The translations under genes were made by a program, and so were the position numbers. Shown one piece after another: positions 21,307 to 31,759 of a DNA stretch of 64,000 bases. The DNA is from Blastocladiella emersonii ATCC 22665. Lineage: Eukaryota; Blastocladiomycota; Blastocladiomycetes; Blastocladiales; Blastocladiaceae. Where the stretch lies: assembly GCA_025594325.1 (NCBI GenBank), contig JANHCV010000001.1:496001-560000 (forward strand), in the 5' to 3' direction. Positions within the stretch are counted from its first letter, which is position 1, and each line of letters opens with the position of its first letter. A model generated the notes under the pieces. It did no database searches, was not told where the DNA came from, and was given only the letters and a program-made list of their open reading frames with translations.

Positions 21307-22349
21307 CCTCGGCGCTCATCTCCGCCCGGCCGCAGCGGTTCATGTCTGCATCGATGATGATGAATAATGTCGCAATTTTTGACCCATGCTCTTGACCAAC
21401 CTCTCAGCGTCGAGCGAGCGCGACATTCACAGCGCGCGCCGTGGTCGCGTCGTTCACGACGTGGCTTAGCCCGCGACCAGTTCATGACCCCGCGACTCTG
21501 AACCGCGGCCGACCCCATGGCCAGCGGCTGAGCTGGCTTGCTGCCGTCAGGGACTGCCAGTGCCGCACTCCCGCGCGACGCCTGTACCCGGAGACCGCCG
21601 CCACCGCCGCGGCCGCCGTCGCGAGTCCCACGGCGCGCCACGGCTGAGCCCGCGACACCGACACCGCGTGAGACTGCGCGCCGTGCAACGGCGTGGGGCG
21701 GATCTGCTCTCAAGTAGCGCAGACGGGCCGGCTCCAAGCCCCCAAGGCAGCAACTTTCTTCCCGACGCACCGTGCCGTTCCTCCAGACCTCCCGAGTAGG
21801 TAGAGATCAGAGCGACCACGATCACATCACAGACGCCATCACACCGCTCACCGCTGTGACACGTCGTGTCAACTTTTCATCAACAACAACGACAACGACA
21901 AAGGCGCCAGGCGCGTCTCGTTTTACCCTTGTGTACGTTTGCCTACTGCACGTCCTCGCACGCATGCATGCGTCGCTTCCATCACAACGACGACGTCGTC
22001 TGCGACGAGTTCTCTGCCTGGATCCTCGCCGTAGCGAGCGTGGATTGCGGTCAGACCGAGTATTTTTGGCCCGTGGGTCCATGTCCATTGTTCGCGGCTG
22101 AGAGCCTAGTGGCTCGCCACTTCGCTCATCATCCTGCGCCCATGGTCGCTGCCTCCAAGGTCGGGGTCGCGCAGCTCAGCGCAGTGCTGTGGCGGTGGCC
22201 GTCGTTGCGGGACTCGGCGGTTAGCTCCGACCTGACACGGCCGTGTCGCAAATTTGGACCATCAGAGTCCCATCACTCCGCCGCTGACTCGGTCCCCTCT
22301 CCTCTCTCTCCCTACCCACGAAGATCACGCACGCTAACGCATCGACACC
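21307..22349. other. Long intergenic region
   Basis: About 1 kb separates the NUDIX gene from the 957-residue ORF. Short ORFs cross it on both strands, but none has a recognisable motif or a convincing start and codon pattern. It is less GC-biased than its surroundings in places. I see no RNA gene in it. Confidence 0.4.
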
Positions 22350-25223
22350 ATGCCAACCTCGGGCCGCCGCCTGTCCCTGTCGGCAGCCGTGAGCCGCGTG
22401 CTGAACCGGCGCAGCGCCGACTCGTCGTCGACCTCCACCACGCCACCGCCGACCCCGAGCATCCCGGCGCACTTCCTCGCCGACACCGAGCACCCGCTCC
22501 CCCGTCGATCCCTCGACATCCCCTCGAGCCGTCCCGGCTCCGTCCTCGTCGTCCCGCCCGTCCCGCCACCGAGCTGGACACTCGTCCCGATGCCCAAATT
22601 CCTCGCCCCGCGAACCGCACGGGCGCTGCTGGGCGGCGCCCTCGCCATCTCGCCCGAGGCCGTGCACGCGCTCAACGCGCTGCTGCGGTCGCTCGCGTCG
22701 ACGTGGGTCGCGCGCGCGTGCGCCGCGTCCGGGACGTGCCCCGGCCCGCCGCTCCTCCCGCCGCACCTCGAGCCCGCGATTATCCAGGTCCTCGGCGCGC
22801 AGGGGCTCGCGGGCGCGGTCGTGCGTGCGGCTCGAGCTGCAATTGCAGCGGCAGCGGCTGCCGCGGAGGACGATGGTGAAGAGGCGACACCCGTCCCCGC
22901 CATGATCCCGCTGCACGTCACGGCCGCCGTCATGGCCGAAGCGTGTCCGCCGGCGTTCGCGGGGGAATCCGCGCTCCCGGACGTGACCGTCACGTACGTC
23001 AACGGCGCGCTCGACGCCATGGCCGCCGCGCTGACCGAAGTGTTCGGGCGGGCGTGCCGCGCGCGCGGCGTGACGACGGCCACGATCGACGTCCTCGCGG
23101 ACGCGCTCGCGGGCGAGGTCGACGGGCTCGGGACCGCGGCCGCGATCCTCGACTGGTCCTCGCTCCTCGACGCGCTGGTCGCGCACCAGCAGCACCAGGC
23201 TGCCGCGGCGGTGCGGCACTCGCTCGATTTCGCGGGCGCGCCGCCGATGCCCCCACCGCCACCGGTCTCAAACTCGCGCGAGTCGTCGCTCTCACTCGAG
23301 CGGAAACGGTCGTGGCGCAAGCGCGCGCAGGGCGGGTCGCTCCCGCCGCCCGCGTCGCCGCGGCATGCGGCGGGACCGCCGACGCCGACGCCGCTCGACG
23401 ACTTTGACGAGCTGCTCAAGTCCAAGGAGACCAAGAAGCTCACGCTCACGCCCGACCGGATCCGCACCATGGAGTCAGGGCCCGGCGCCGACGCGCTGCA
23501 CTCGCCGGGCGCCGCGCTCATGTCCCCCGCCATCGCAGTGTCGCCGTACGCGCGGACGAGTTTCGCGTCGTCGACGATCGAGCGGCAGCAGTACCTCCAG
23601 CCGCCCGCGCCTACGGGTCCTACCGCGGCGTCGGATGTCAGCACCGTCGGCAGCGACGGCGGTGCAGCACCCGCGGCCGAGCCCGACGCCAACGACGCCG
23701 ACCCGGACCCGCCGACCTCGGCCCCCGCGAGCTACCCGGCGACGCCCTTCTCGATGACGACCGAGATCAGCGTGACGGCCGAGGAGGAAGCGCTCGGTCT
23801 TCGCCCCTCGAGCAAACCGCGCCGCACGCACACCAAGGAGCTCGCCGATTTCTTCTCCACAACCCCACCGCCGCCGCTCCCGACGCAGCTGCCGCCCGAC
23901 GACGAGGCCGCGGGGGACGGCGGTAAGAAGAAGAAGAAGGGCGGGATCTTCTCGGCGCTCCTGCGCGGGTCCAACGACAAGGACAAGGACAAGTCGGGCA
24001 AGAAGGTGGCCGAGGGTCGCCGCGCGAGCGGGCCGTCGGCGCTCACCACGACGCCCGCGGCGGCGGCGAGGGCCGAGAGTCCCGTCCAGACCGCGTTCGT
24101 GTTCCCGCCGCCGCTGAGCAGCGACCCGGCAGCGCCGCGCAAGTACGGCACGCTCCCGCTCAACCGCAGCGGGACCGCCGACAGCGACTCGTCGGCCGCG
24201 ACCGCGATGCTCCCCGGCCTGTTCCGCTCGCCGCTGTCGCCGACGGGGCCCGCCGACATGCTCCGCCGCCCCGGCACCGCGCCGCTCATGAACCTGCGCG
24301 CGCGCACCGATTCGGCGTCGTCGACGTCCTCGGTCGCGCGGCAGACGGGTGACGAGGGTCGCCGCGCGGCGCTACGTGCCGAGAGCGCGCCCGAACACCT
24401 CGGCGGGTCGCCGTCGCGGCTCATCGAGGCCATGTCCGCCACCTCGTCGTACCGGTTCCCGCCCATCTCGGCCGCGCCCGCCGCTGACCCGCCCGGCGGC
24501 GGCAGCAGCGCCGCCTCGCCCGTCGACGGCGAGCCCGACGAGTACATTGACAACGTCGACGTGGTCGCCATGTACGCCGCGGGCCACCACACGGCCGTGG
24601 TCCAGCAAAACCGCGCGTCAGTCGCGACGCCGCCGCCCGCCAAGCTCGTCGTCGCACAGCGGTCCGAGTCGATCCGCCGCCCCGCGCGCAAGACGAGCGC
24701 GACGGACCTTTCGGGCGCGGGCGCGGGCGTCCGTGGGCAGTCGCCGACGCGGCCCGTCCCGCTGCGCCGCAGCTCGGACCCGACGCACGCGGCCACGGCG
24801 CACCTGCGTGTCCCGCTGGCGGGCCGCGCGGCGGCTGAGCCGGAGCCTGCTGCTCCGTTGACACCCACGACGACGGAGCACGCCCCACCACAACCCGAAG
24901 GCTCAGCGATCCCGCCGCTCCCCGCAGACCTTGCGCGTCTCCCTCGCTCTGACCTAGTCACGCTCGTCCAGCAACTCCACGCGAGGGCAACCGCCGAATC
25001 CTCGCGCGCAGACCGCGCGGCGCGAGCGGCGGGCGAGACGCGCGGCAAGCTGGACTCGCTGGTGGCCAAGGCGTTTGTGCGGATCCGCGAGCTGCAGGAG
25101 CGGGTGGGCGAGCGCGACGCGGCCGTCGCGGCGGCCCGCGCAGAGTCGGACGCGCTGCGCGAGCGGCTCGCGCATGTTGGCGCAGTGCTCGGGCAGGTGA
25201 TGCCAGGGCTCAAGGGTGAATGA
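22350..25223 (+). CDS. Unrecognised 957-residue protein, disordered with C-terminal coiled coil
   Basis: I do not recognise this family. The single-exon ORF begins at ATG 22350 after a C/T-rich leader. Residues about 85-300 look folded and alpha-helical (ALAISPEAVHALNALLRSLA; VTYVNGALDAMAAALTEVFG), with two helix-strand-helix stretches that vaguely recall histone-fold pairs; this is only an impression. Residues 300-850 are Pro/Ser/Ala-rich and probably disordered, with a Lys-rich patch (GGKKKKKGGIFSALLRGSNDK then DKDKSGKK). The last 100 residues are strongly heptad-like (LARLPRSDLVTLVQQL; KAFVRIRELQERVGERDAAV). It may be a scaffold or polarity protein. Its stop lies 110 bp from the convergent FZO1 stop. 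Confidence 0.75.
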   Translation: MPTSGRRLSLSAAVSRVLNRRSADSSSTSTTPPPTPSIPAHFLADTEHPLPRRSLDIPSSRPGSVLVVPPVPPPSWTLVPMPKFLAPRTARALLGGALAISPEAVHALNALLRSLASTWVARACAASGTCPGPPLLPPHLEPAIIQVLGAQGLAGAVVRAARAAIAAAAAAAEDDGEEATPVPAMIPLHVTAAVMAEACPPAFAGESALPDVTVTYVNGALDAMAAALTEVFGRACRARGVTTATIDVLADALAGEVDGLGTAAAILDWSSLLDALVAHQQHQAAAAVRHSLDFAGAPPMPPPPPVSNSRESSLSLERKRSWRKRAQGGSLPPPASPRHAAGPPTPTPLDDFDELLKSKETKKLTLTPDRIRTMESGPGADALHSPGAALMSPAIAVSPYARTSFASSTIERQQYLQPPAPTGPTAASDVSTVGSDGGAAPAAEPDANDADPDPPTSAPASYPATPFSMTTEISVTAEEEALGLRPSSKPRRTHTKELADFFSTTPPPPLPTQLPPDDEAAGDGGKKKKKGGIFSALLRGSNDKDKDKSGKKVAEGRRASGPSALTTTPAAAARAESPVQTAFVFPPPLSSDPAAPRKYGTLPLNRSGTADSDSSAATAMLPGLFRSPLSPTGPADMLRRPGTAPLMNLRARTDSASSTSSVARQTGDEGRRAALRAESAPEHLGGSPSRLIEAMSATSSYRFPPISAAPAADPPGGGSSAASPVDGEPDEYIDNVDVVAMYAAGHHTAVVQQNRASVATPPPAKLVVAQRSESIRRPARKTSATDLSGAGAGVRGQSPTRPVPLRRSSDPTHAATAHLRVPLAGRAAAEPEPAAPLTPTTTEHAPPQPEGSAIPPLPADLARLPRSDLVTLVQQLHARATAESSRADRAARAAGETRGKLDSLVAKAFVRIRELQERVGERDAAVAAARAESDALRERLAHVGAVLGQVMPGLKGE

Positions 25224-25333
25224 ATATAACGTGTGTGTATGATGAAATCGGCAAAGTGGGATGAAAGGGCTATCAACATTGTACAAGAGAACTCTCACTC
25301 AGGATCTTCTTCCTCGTTTTCCTCGCGGCGGCT

Positions 25334-28204
25334 TCAGACGATGGTTGTCCGGTTCGACCGCACCGGCCGCGCGGGCCGCGCGCTCGAGCTCGCCACGGCG
25401 GACTCATCGTCCAGCTCGCCGTCCGAGACGGCCGCGGACGCGACACGGTCCTCGACGGCGACGGCCGCGACCTGGGCGCGCAGGAGCTCAGCGCGGTCGC
25501 GCACCTCGCCGAGGGCCTCGTTGACCTCCTCGAGCTGCGCGAGACGGGCCGTCAGCTCCTCGTGGCGCACCTTGACGCGCGCGAGCCCCGCGTCCATCTT
25601 CGCGCCCGCATCCGCGAGCGCGTGCGTCAGGGCGACGCGCGCCGTCGTGCGCAGGTGCGCGGCGACGGTCTCGGGGTACCGCGCCGCCGTGGCGCGGTCG
25701 ACGGCGGCGCGCGCGAGGGTCGCGGGGAGGTGCGACGGCAGCGTCGCCATGTAGTGGTAGCCCGCGGCGGACCCGACGACCGCCATGCCCGCGACGGCGG
25801 CGACGGCCATGCGGCGCAGGCCGACGCGCAGGCCGAGCGAGACCAGGTCCGACGACACGCTGCGGGTGGCGAGGACCGACGACGTGATGAACGAGCAGCC
25901 CGTAAGCGCGAGCGACGAGACCGCCGCGTGGCTGCCGACACGCTCCAGCATGGCCGCGGGCGCGAGGTCGGACCACGACCACGCCGTCGCGTGGCGCACG
26001 ACGACCGCCCACGCTTCGCCGGGCGACGCGAGCTGGTGCAGCCACGTGCGCGGCGACGTGAAGAAGGTCGCCAGCGACGACCGCGTGAGCCGCACCTCGG
26101 GCGCGTGCGGGAACAGGAGGTTCGCGGGCGTCAGCGCGGCGACGGACGTGACGGGGAGCTGGCGCGCGACGGACGCGGTCGGGATCGCGAGCCGCGCGAG
26201 CGGTGCCATGACCGCGGGGTCGTGGTGGTCCCCACCGCCGCGCGCGACGGCTTCCGCGACGGCGCCGAGCCACGCGGCGTGGCTGTCGTTCATGGCGGTC
26301 CACGCGCGGCGCATGGTGGCGTCGGCGGCGCGCTGGCACGCGTCCACGTCCTCGTCGAGGGCGCCGAGGATCGCCGCGTGCACGTCGCGGACGTACGCCA
26401 TGGCGTGGCGGATCCCGCGCCAGGGGACGGCGAGGGCGCGCTCGTACAGGCGGTCGCCGAGTTTCGCCGGTGAAAAAGTCGCGGCGACGAGCGCGTCGCA
26501 CGCGTCGGCGGCCTGGGCGACGGCGCGCTCCATGTCGCGGACCGCGACGGCGCGCTGGTCCTCGAGCGCGCGCTCGCGCGGACGCAGGTCGCTGAGCTCG
26601 CCGCGCAGGTCGTCCATCTGCTCGGCGACCTTGGCGCCGTTGTACTCGAGGAGCACCTCGACGTCGCCCAGCAGGTGGTCGAGGTACCGCTTCGCGGGCG
26701 ACAGCTTGGAGATGGACCGCTTCTCGAGCGTGAACTCGCGCAGGGCGCGCTCCACGTGCAGGAACTGCTCGACGTCGGCCGTCGGGTCGGCGTACCGGCC
26801 GGCGGCGGCCTCGCTGAGCATGGCCTCGGCCGAGACAAAGTGCACGAGCTTGTCGCGGTAGTGGAACGTGTGCGGCGACAACTGCTCGATCTGCTGCAGG
26901 ATGACCTTGGTGCACCGTGCCTTGTCCTTGATGGCGTCGAACTTGTTGACGACCACGAAAATGTACGCCTTCTCCTGGCCGGCCTTGGTCAGGAACTCGC
27001 GCGACGACAGCGTGAAGTGGTTCTCGGCCGACACCACGAACACGATCACGTCAATCTCCTCCTGCTGCGCAAACACGGCCATGGTCTGCCACACGTCGCG
27101 GTTGAGCCCCGGGCTGTCGATCAGCCGCACGTCCACCACGTCGTTGCCGACCAGCACCGACGGCGGCGTGTCGCTGCGCGCGTTACCCGTGGCGACGAGT
27201 ACGGCGCTGTCGGACGAGGACGAGGACTCGGGCGGGATCGCGCGGTCGTCCTCGTGGCAGTACACCTTGAGCACCTCGAACTCGCCGTCGGGCTCCTCGA
27301 CGAGGGCCTCGAGCGCGTCGAGCCCAAACGTCGCGTCGGGGGCGTCCCCCGCGACCGCGGCCGCCGCGTTGCGGAACGCGTGGACCTGCTCCACCCCAGG
27401 CGCGAGCCGGTTATGCTTGGCGTCGAGGACCTCGGTGAACACGTTGGTGAGTGGCTGCTGGTCGGCGGGGACCACGTCGCGGCGGAGCAGGGCGTTGACG
27501 AACGTCGACTTGCCCGCGTTGAGGTCGCCCGTCACGAGGATGCGGCACGTCGGGTCCTGCACGCGCGCCTCGAGCGTCTGCAGGTGGCCGCGGACCTCGG
27601 TCAGCTTGGCCCGCAGCAGCGCGCCCAGCGCGTCGCTTGGCAGCAGCACGCGGCCCGTGCGCGACGTCGGCACGTCGAGGTCCAGCACCTTGAACAGGCG
27701 CGCGGTCGCGGCCGAGTGGCGCCCGCCCGCGACCGACGAGGCCCCCGAGGGGGAACGGCGGTGGTGGCTCTGGTGCCGGTGCAGAAGCCGGCTCGGGCGC
27801 GTCGCCGCGGTCCCGAGCTCCGACTGCGCTGCTACGTCCCAGCCACCGGTCGTACTCGTGGCGCTCGGGCCGTTGAGACCCGACACGGCGTCATCTTCGG
27901 CGGCACCCAGCACGGCGTGCGACGTGGGCGGCGACAGATTGCCCGTGGCGGCGGCGGCGGCAGCGGACAGATCCATGGGGTACTGCAGGCGGTGCGGGCC
28001 GGCGGGGGCGAGGGCGAGGCGCTCGACGGCACCCAGAAGGTTGCGCGACTGGTGGATGAAGCCGACGAGCCGCTGCTGGTTCTCCGTGTACTGCTGGTGC
28101 GCGGCCGCCGCGGTGCCCGGCGCCGCCGTCGTCGACGTCGAGAAGTGCGGCGTCTCGCTTCCGCCGCTGCTGGGTGCGGAGGCGGAGAGGGCGGCGGACG
28201 TCAT
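25334..28204 (-). CDS. FZO1: Mitofusin / Fzo1-like dynamin GTPase of the outer mitochondrial membrane
   Basis: Fzo1 tethers and fuses mitochondrial outer membranes. The intronless ORF codes 956 residues, larger than human mitofusins and close to fungal Fzo1. A Ser/Ala-rich N-terminus of about 190 residues precedes the GTPase domain. G-motifs are P-loop GDLNAGKST (about residue 225), switch-I region with LTNVFTEV, G3 DSPGLN (about 360) and G4 NKFD (about 418). The P-loop GDLNAGKST followed by FVNALLRRDVVPADQQP is the fungal Fzo1 form. Helical bundles follow. Hydrophobic segments at about 760-785 and 797-820 (MAVAAVAGMAVVGSAAGYHY) form the membrane hairpin. A C-terminal heptad helix (LARVKVRHEELTARLAQLEE) ends the protein. 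All key residues are present. Confidence 0.92.
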   Translation of the reverse strand: MTSAALSASAPSSGGSETPHFSTSTTAAPGTAAAAHQQYTENQQRLVGFIHQSRNLLGAVERLALAPAGPHRLQYPMDLSAAAAAATGNLSPPTSHAVLGAAEDDAVSGLNGPSATSTTGGWDVAAQSELGTAATRPSRLLHRHQSHHRRSPSGASSVAGGRHSAATARLFKVLDLDVPTSRTGRVLLPSDALGALLRAKLTEVRGHLQTLEARVQDPTCRILVTGDLNAGKSTFVNALLRRDVVPADQQPLTNVFTEVLDAKHNRLAPGVEQVHAFRNAAAAVAGDAPDATFGLDALEALVEEPDGEFEVLKVYCHEDDRAIPPESSSSSDSAVLVATGNARSDTPPSVLVGNDVVDVRLIDSPGLNRDVWQTMAVFAQQEEIDVIVFVVSAENHFTLSSREFLTKAGQEKAYIFVVVNKFDAIKDKARCTKVILQQIEQLSPHTFHYRDKLVHFVSAEAMLSEAAAGRYADPTADVEQFLHVERALREFTLEKRSISKLSPAKRYLDHLLGDVEVLLEYNGAKVAEQMDDLRGELSDLRPRERALEDQRAVAVRDMERAVAQAADACDALVAATFSPAKLGDRLYERALAVPWRGIRHAMAYVRDVHAAILGALDEDVDACQRAADATMRRAWTAMNDSHAAWLGAVAEAVARGGGDHHDPAVMAPLARLAIPTASVARQLPVTSVAALTPANLLFPHAPEVRLTRSSLATFFTSPRTWLHQLASPGEAWAVVVRHATAWSWSDLAPAAMLERVGSHAAVSSLALTGCSFITSSVLATRSVSSDLVSLGLRVGLRRMAVAAVAGMAVVGSAAGYHYMATLPSHLPATLARAAVDRATAARYPETVAAHLRTTARVALTHALADAGAKMDAGLARVKVRHEELTARLAQLEEVNEALGEVRDRAELLRAQVAAVAVEDRVASAAVSDGELDDESAVASSSARPARPVRSNRTTIV

Positions 28205-28640
28205 GGTGGTGATGGATGGTGGCTAGACATGTCGGCGGTCAGCGCGACTGTTTGGGACGAGAGTGATCGGCATGCACGCACTCGACTCGAGCGATGGGAC
28301 GAGCTGCAATGGCGGTGCGATGGGCGGCGCTCGCTCGGCTCGATGCGTGAGGTTCCGTTGCAGCGAGTGGGGAGGGCGCGCCGAGTGCCGCGGCGTTAGT
28401 GTCGTCGTCGTCAACGCAGCGTCAGCGATGCCGCGGCGGCGCTGAACGTTGAGGCGAGGGCGGCCGATGGTGGGGTTCCTCGCCTCCGCCTCTTCCGCCC
28501 TGAAAATGCCTGCCCCGACCGACCCGAAAGAAACCAAACGCTATGTCAGAGTCAGAGGGGACCGAATAAATACGTCATATTGCGCGCGTGCGTCGCATCG
28601 AGGAGGAAGGAAAGAATCAATAAACGAAAGAGTGAGCTGC
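28205..28640. other. Intergenic region between FZO1 and the AT-hook gene
   Basis: No gene is supported. It should contain the FZO1 promoter and the 3' region of the leftward AT-hook-like gene. Two AATAAA-like hexamers near 28,564 and 28,617 are on the wrong strand to serve that gene. Confidence 0.35.
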
Positions 28641-30401
28641 TTACTCGGCCTTGTCGCCCTTGCTGGCCTTGTTCTTCTTCTGCTTCTTGGCCGGGGCCTC
28701 GGCCGGCGCCGCCGCGGGGGCGCCCGTCACGACCACCGTGTGCGGCGCGGGCGCAGCCGGCGCAGCGGCCGCCGAGGACGAGGACGACGACGAGGAAGCC
28801 GACGACGGCTTGGAGCCGAGGAGCGCGGCCTTGAGGTCGGCGACGGACGGTGCGGCGTCGGCGGCCGCCATCAGCGCCTTGGTCTTCTGCGCGTACTCGG
28901 CCTGCGACTTGGCCATGTCGTCGACGATCTTGGTCTGCTCGGCATACAGGTCGCGCAGGTGGCGCAGCTCCTCGACGTTTTTCTGCATCTCGACACGCTG
29001 GACACGCAGGGCCTCGAAGCTCACCGGGTCGACGTCCATGGGCGCGGGGGCAGCGGCAGCGGGGGCCGCGGCGGCGGGGGCAGCGGGGGCAGCTGCGGGC
29101 GTGGCAGCACGCGCGGGAGCGGGCGCGGGAACAACGACGGAGGCCGTCTGCTTCCTCTTACCGGCAGCGGGCGCCTTGGTCGGCGCAACCACGGGCGACG
29201 ACGTGCCCGACGGCGGCGCGAGCTCGTCCACGTCCATGGCCGCCGACGACTTCGACGCGGCCGAGGCGGGCTTGGGCGTCGGCGCGGCGGCGGCGGCGGC
29301 CGTCGAGCCCGACGACTTGCGCGAGCGCTTGGCGCGCGGAGCCTCCGACGCAGCGGCAGCGGCGGCCGCGGGCTCGGTCTCGGTGGCCTTGCGCTTCTTG
29401 GCGGCCGGCGACGACGACGCGGCAGCGGCGGCAGCCTCAGCGGGGGCCGACGACTTGGCAGCAGCGGGCGACGCGACCACGTCGACGGGCTTGGCCTTGG
29501 CCGGGCGGCCGACCTTCTTGGGCGCCGGCGCCGCGGGGGTCTCGGGGGCAGCGGCGGCCGACGACGCCGACGCGCCAGCGGCAGCGGCAGCGGCCTCGGC
29601 GGCGAGGCGGGCGGCGCGCTCGGCGTTGGTCGGGCGGCCGCGCTTCTTCTTGGGCGGCTCCTCGGTGGCGGCCTCGGCCTCGGCAGCGGCGGCGGCGGCG
29701 GGGGTCTCGACCGGGGCGGGCGCAGCGGTAGCCGACTTCTTGGTCTTCTTGACGGGCTTCTCGGCAGCGGCCTTGGCGGTCGACTTAGCCGCCTCGGCCT
29801 GCTCGGCAGCCTCCTCGTGCTGCTCGTCCTCCTCGGCGTCGGCGCCGTCGTCGCTGGCCTTGCGACCGCGGCCGCGGAAGCTGACGCCCTTGACGAGGAA
29901 CTTGTCCATGTCGGCGCCCTCGCGGAACACCTCGGGGATGTCCTTCTTGGCCCACTTGCAGACGGTGCTGAGGAAGTCGCCGAACTCGGCGGTCGTGACC
30001 ATGGTCGCGAGATGCTTGCCGCCGATCTCGACCACCTTGCCGGCGAACCCGTCCTCGGTCATGAGCTTGCGGGCAAACTTCTTGTACCGCTTGATGTCGT
30101 CGCCCGAGAACACCTCGTGGTTCGGGTACAGCTTGAGCTTCTTGCCCTGCGACACGGTCAGCGACGAGCCGCCCGCCGCGGCGGTCGCGGTCCCGTTGGC
30201 CTTGACGGCGTCCGCCACGGGCGTCTTGGCCTTGAGCGCCTCGAGCGTGTGGTACACGGCCTCGGCCGGGACCAGGTACGCGCCGTCCTCGCCCGACGCC
30301 GCCGCGCGCGTCAGCGCGTACACGCCCGGCTGGATCTCCAGCGCGTAGAAGGTCAGGTGCAGCGAGTCCTTGTCCTTGGCGGGGGTGGTGGTGCCGGTCA
30401 T
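28641..30401 (-). CDS. Nuclear protein with AT-hook-like motifs and Lys/Ala-rich tail
   Basis: I do not recognise a named family. The protein has 586 residues in one exon. The N-terminal 190 residues look folded (LHLTFYALEIQPGVYALTRA; GKKLKLYPNHEVFSGDDIKR; FARKLMTEDGFAGKVVEIGG). The rest is Ala/Lys/Glu-rich and low complexity. It has two AT-hook-type cores, KKKRGRPTNAERAAR at about 249 and KKVGRPAKAK at about 292, plus SFRGRGRK, KKKRGRP-like basic clusters and several nuclear-localisation-like stretches (RAKRSRKS, KKQKKNK at the end). A heptad-like helix near 495-530 (VEMQKNVEELRHLRDLYAEQ) may dimerise. The best guess is a chromatin-associated architectural factor. The composition is unlike its neighbours, but codon GC is the same. 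Confidence 0.72.
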   Translation of the reverse strand: MTGTTTPAKDKDSLHLTFYALEIQPGVYALTRAAASGEDGAYLVPAEAVYHTLEALKAKTPVADAVKANGTATAAAGGSSLTVSQGKKLKLYPNHEVFSGDDIKRYKKFARKLMTEDGFAGKVVEIGGKHLATMVTTAEFGDFLSTVCKWAKKDIPEVFREGADMDKFLVKGVSFRGRGRKASDDGADAEEDEQHEEAAEQAEAAKSTAKAAAEKPVKKTKKSATAAPAPVETPAAAAAAEAEAATEEPPKKKRGRPTNAERAARLAAEAAAAAAGASASSAAAAPETPAAPAPKKVGRPAKAKPVDVVASPAAAKSSAPAEAAAAAASSSPAAKKRKATETEPAAAAAAASEAPRAKRSRKSSGSTAAAAAAPTPKPASAASKSSAAMDVDELAPPSGTSSPVVAPTKAPAAGKRKQTASVVVPAPAPARAATPAAAPAAPAAAAPAAAAPAPMDVDPVSFEALRVQRVEMQKNVEELRHLRDLYAEQTKIVDDMAKSQAEYAQKTKALMAAADAAPSVADLKAALLGSKPSSASSSSSSSSAAAAPAAPAPHTVVVTGAPAAAPAEAPAKKQKKNKASKGDKAE

Positions 30402-31759
30402 GGTCGGTCGGTGGCTACGAAGCGGGCGGGAGGGTGGGTGGGCGTGAGATTTAGTGTGCTAAGTCGCGCGGGTCGCGAGTCGCCAGTCGGGCAGCCGCAG
30501 TCGGTGACTCAACACCGCTGCTCGGCAAGGAAATCGATTCATGGCATGGCGACTTACATGTGATGAGGTTCAGAGTCGAGCTCGAGGAGCGAATAAATAA
30601 GGGAGAGTTCTCCTTGCTTGAGATGATACAGAGAGTTTCCCGTTGGGAGAGCGTGAACCTTACACGGCCGGCGGGCGGGGTCAAAAAAAAAGTGGGTGGT
30701 CGCTTGACCCCGAAAAAAAAGGCTTTCTCAGTTCTCTGCTCCAAGGGCTTGCGCGGCGTCCTCGCTTGCTCGCTTAAATATCGCAATAGTGCGCGAAGAA
30801 TTACGTGATAGTCGCGATAGAAGTCCCAGCGTCCCCCAGCACCCGCTTCCTCGTCTCGCACCCGCTCTCTCCCCGCTCGCCCGATTTTTTTACGCCATGG
30901 AAACGATATATGACCGATTCTAACGCCTAACTCGCTGCAACGGAGGGAGAGACGCAGCGAAGCCGCGCTCGGCCAAGGGCCAAAGACACTTTTTCGAGTG
31001 ACATCACGGCGACCGCGCGGCCGGTGGGGCTGAGCGAGCGAGAGCGAGGCGAGAGCGCGCCCGCACGCTGCTCGGCAACGTCGGAAGCGAGACTGGGTCC
31101 ACCGTCGCTCATGGCTGCTTCGGCTCGTTCTCCTCCGTGCGATGCGCTGGAACCGTGGCACCGCCACCGACTGTCGGCCCCTTGAAGCACTCGGCGCAGA
31201 ACGCTGTGGCCACCGACCCGAAACCGAGCGCGTCCGTCCGTCCATCGCGCGAGAGTGACTCGCTCCCAGGGTATGAATCTCGGCGGCAGGCGGCGTGGGC
31301 CAGCAACCCTGAGCGCTTGGCCATCGTGACCGCGCTCATGGCTTCGCCCTATCGGCGCGGCTCGGGGCGCGGCTCGCCGTTCCCATCCATGGCCCTCGCA
31401 TCCGGCGACGCTGACGAACCCCGTCGCTCTCCTCGTTCAGGGCCCCCGCTCCCGTCCATTGCTGCGACTCGCTCGACCTCGCCCGCACGCATCGTCGCGA
31501 ACGCTGGCGACCACGGTGATCGCTGCTGCCGGTCCCTTGCATCACCGAGCGACCGCGCGTCGCTGTGGCGCTTGCCGACTTTTTTCACCACGCCGACCGA
31601 CCAACCTCAAGCTTTCGCTGCCGTCGCTCGTCGTCGTCCCTTGCTGCTCCTCCGCACCCATCACCCTCCTGGACGACCAACCCACCGCGCCGCTCCCCGC
31701 AACCCGCCCGATCCTCGCGCAAGCGCCGGCGCCCCCGCCCCACCCGCCCCCGCCCTCCC
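30402..31759. other. Long intergenic region with AT-rich islands
   Basis: About 1.36 kb without a supported gene. It probably holds two divergent promoters. It contains two A-tracts near 30,684 and 30,712, an inverted repeat CGGGGTCAA / TTGACCCCG (30,676-30,712) and a relatively AT-rich stretch around 30,770-30,930. Short ORFs across it have no recognisable motifs. Confidence 0.4.
30676..30712. repeat. Short inverted repeat (9-bp arms) with flanking A-tracts
   Basis: CGGGGTCAA (30,676-30,684) pairs with TTGACCCCG (30,704-30,712). Each arm is next to a run of eight or nine A. It could be a dimeric factor site or a hairpin. No function is shown. Confidence 0.4.

Noticed and set aside
21866-22879. 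A 337-codon plus-strand frame running into the 957-residue gene
   Set aside because: Its second half is a shadow of the real frame starting at 22,350, and the first half has no motif or conserved look.
26675-28399. A 574-codon plus-strand frame over FZO1
   Set aside because: Shadow of the mitofusin GTPase on the other strand; no domain of its own.
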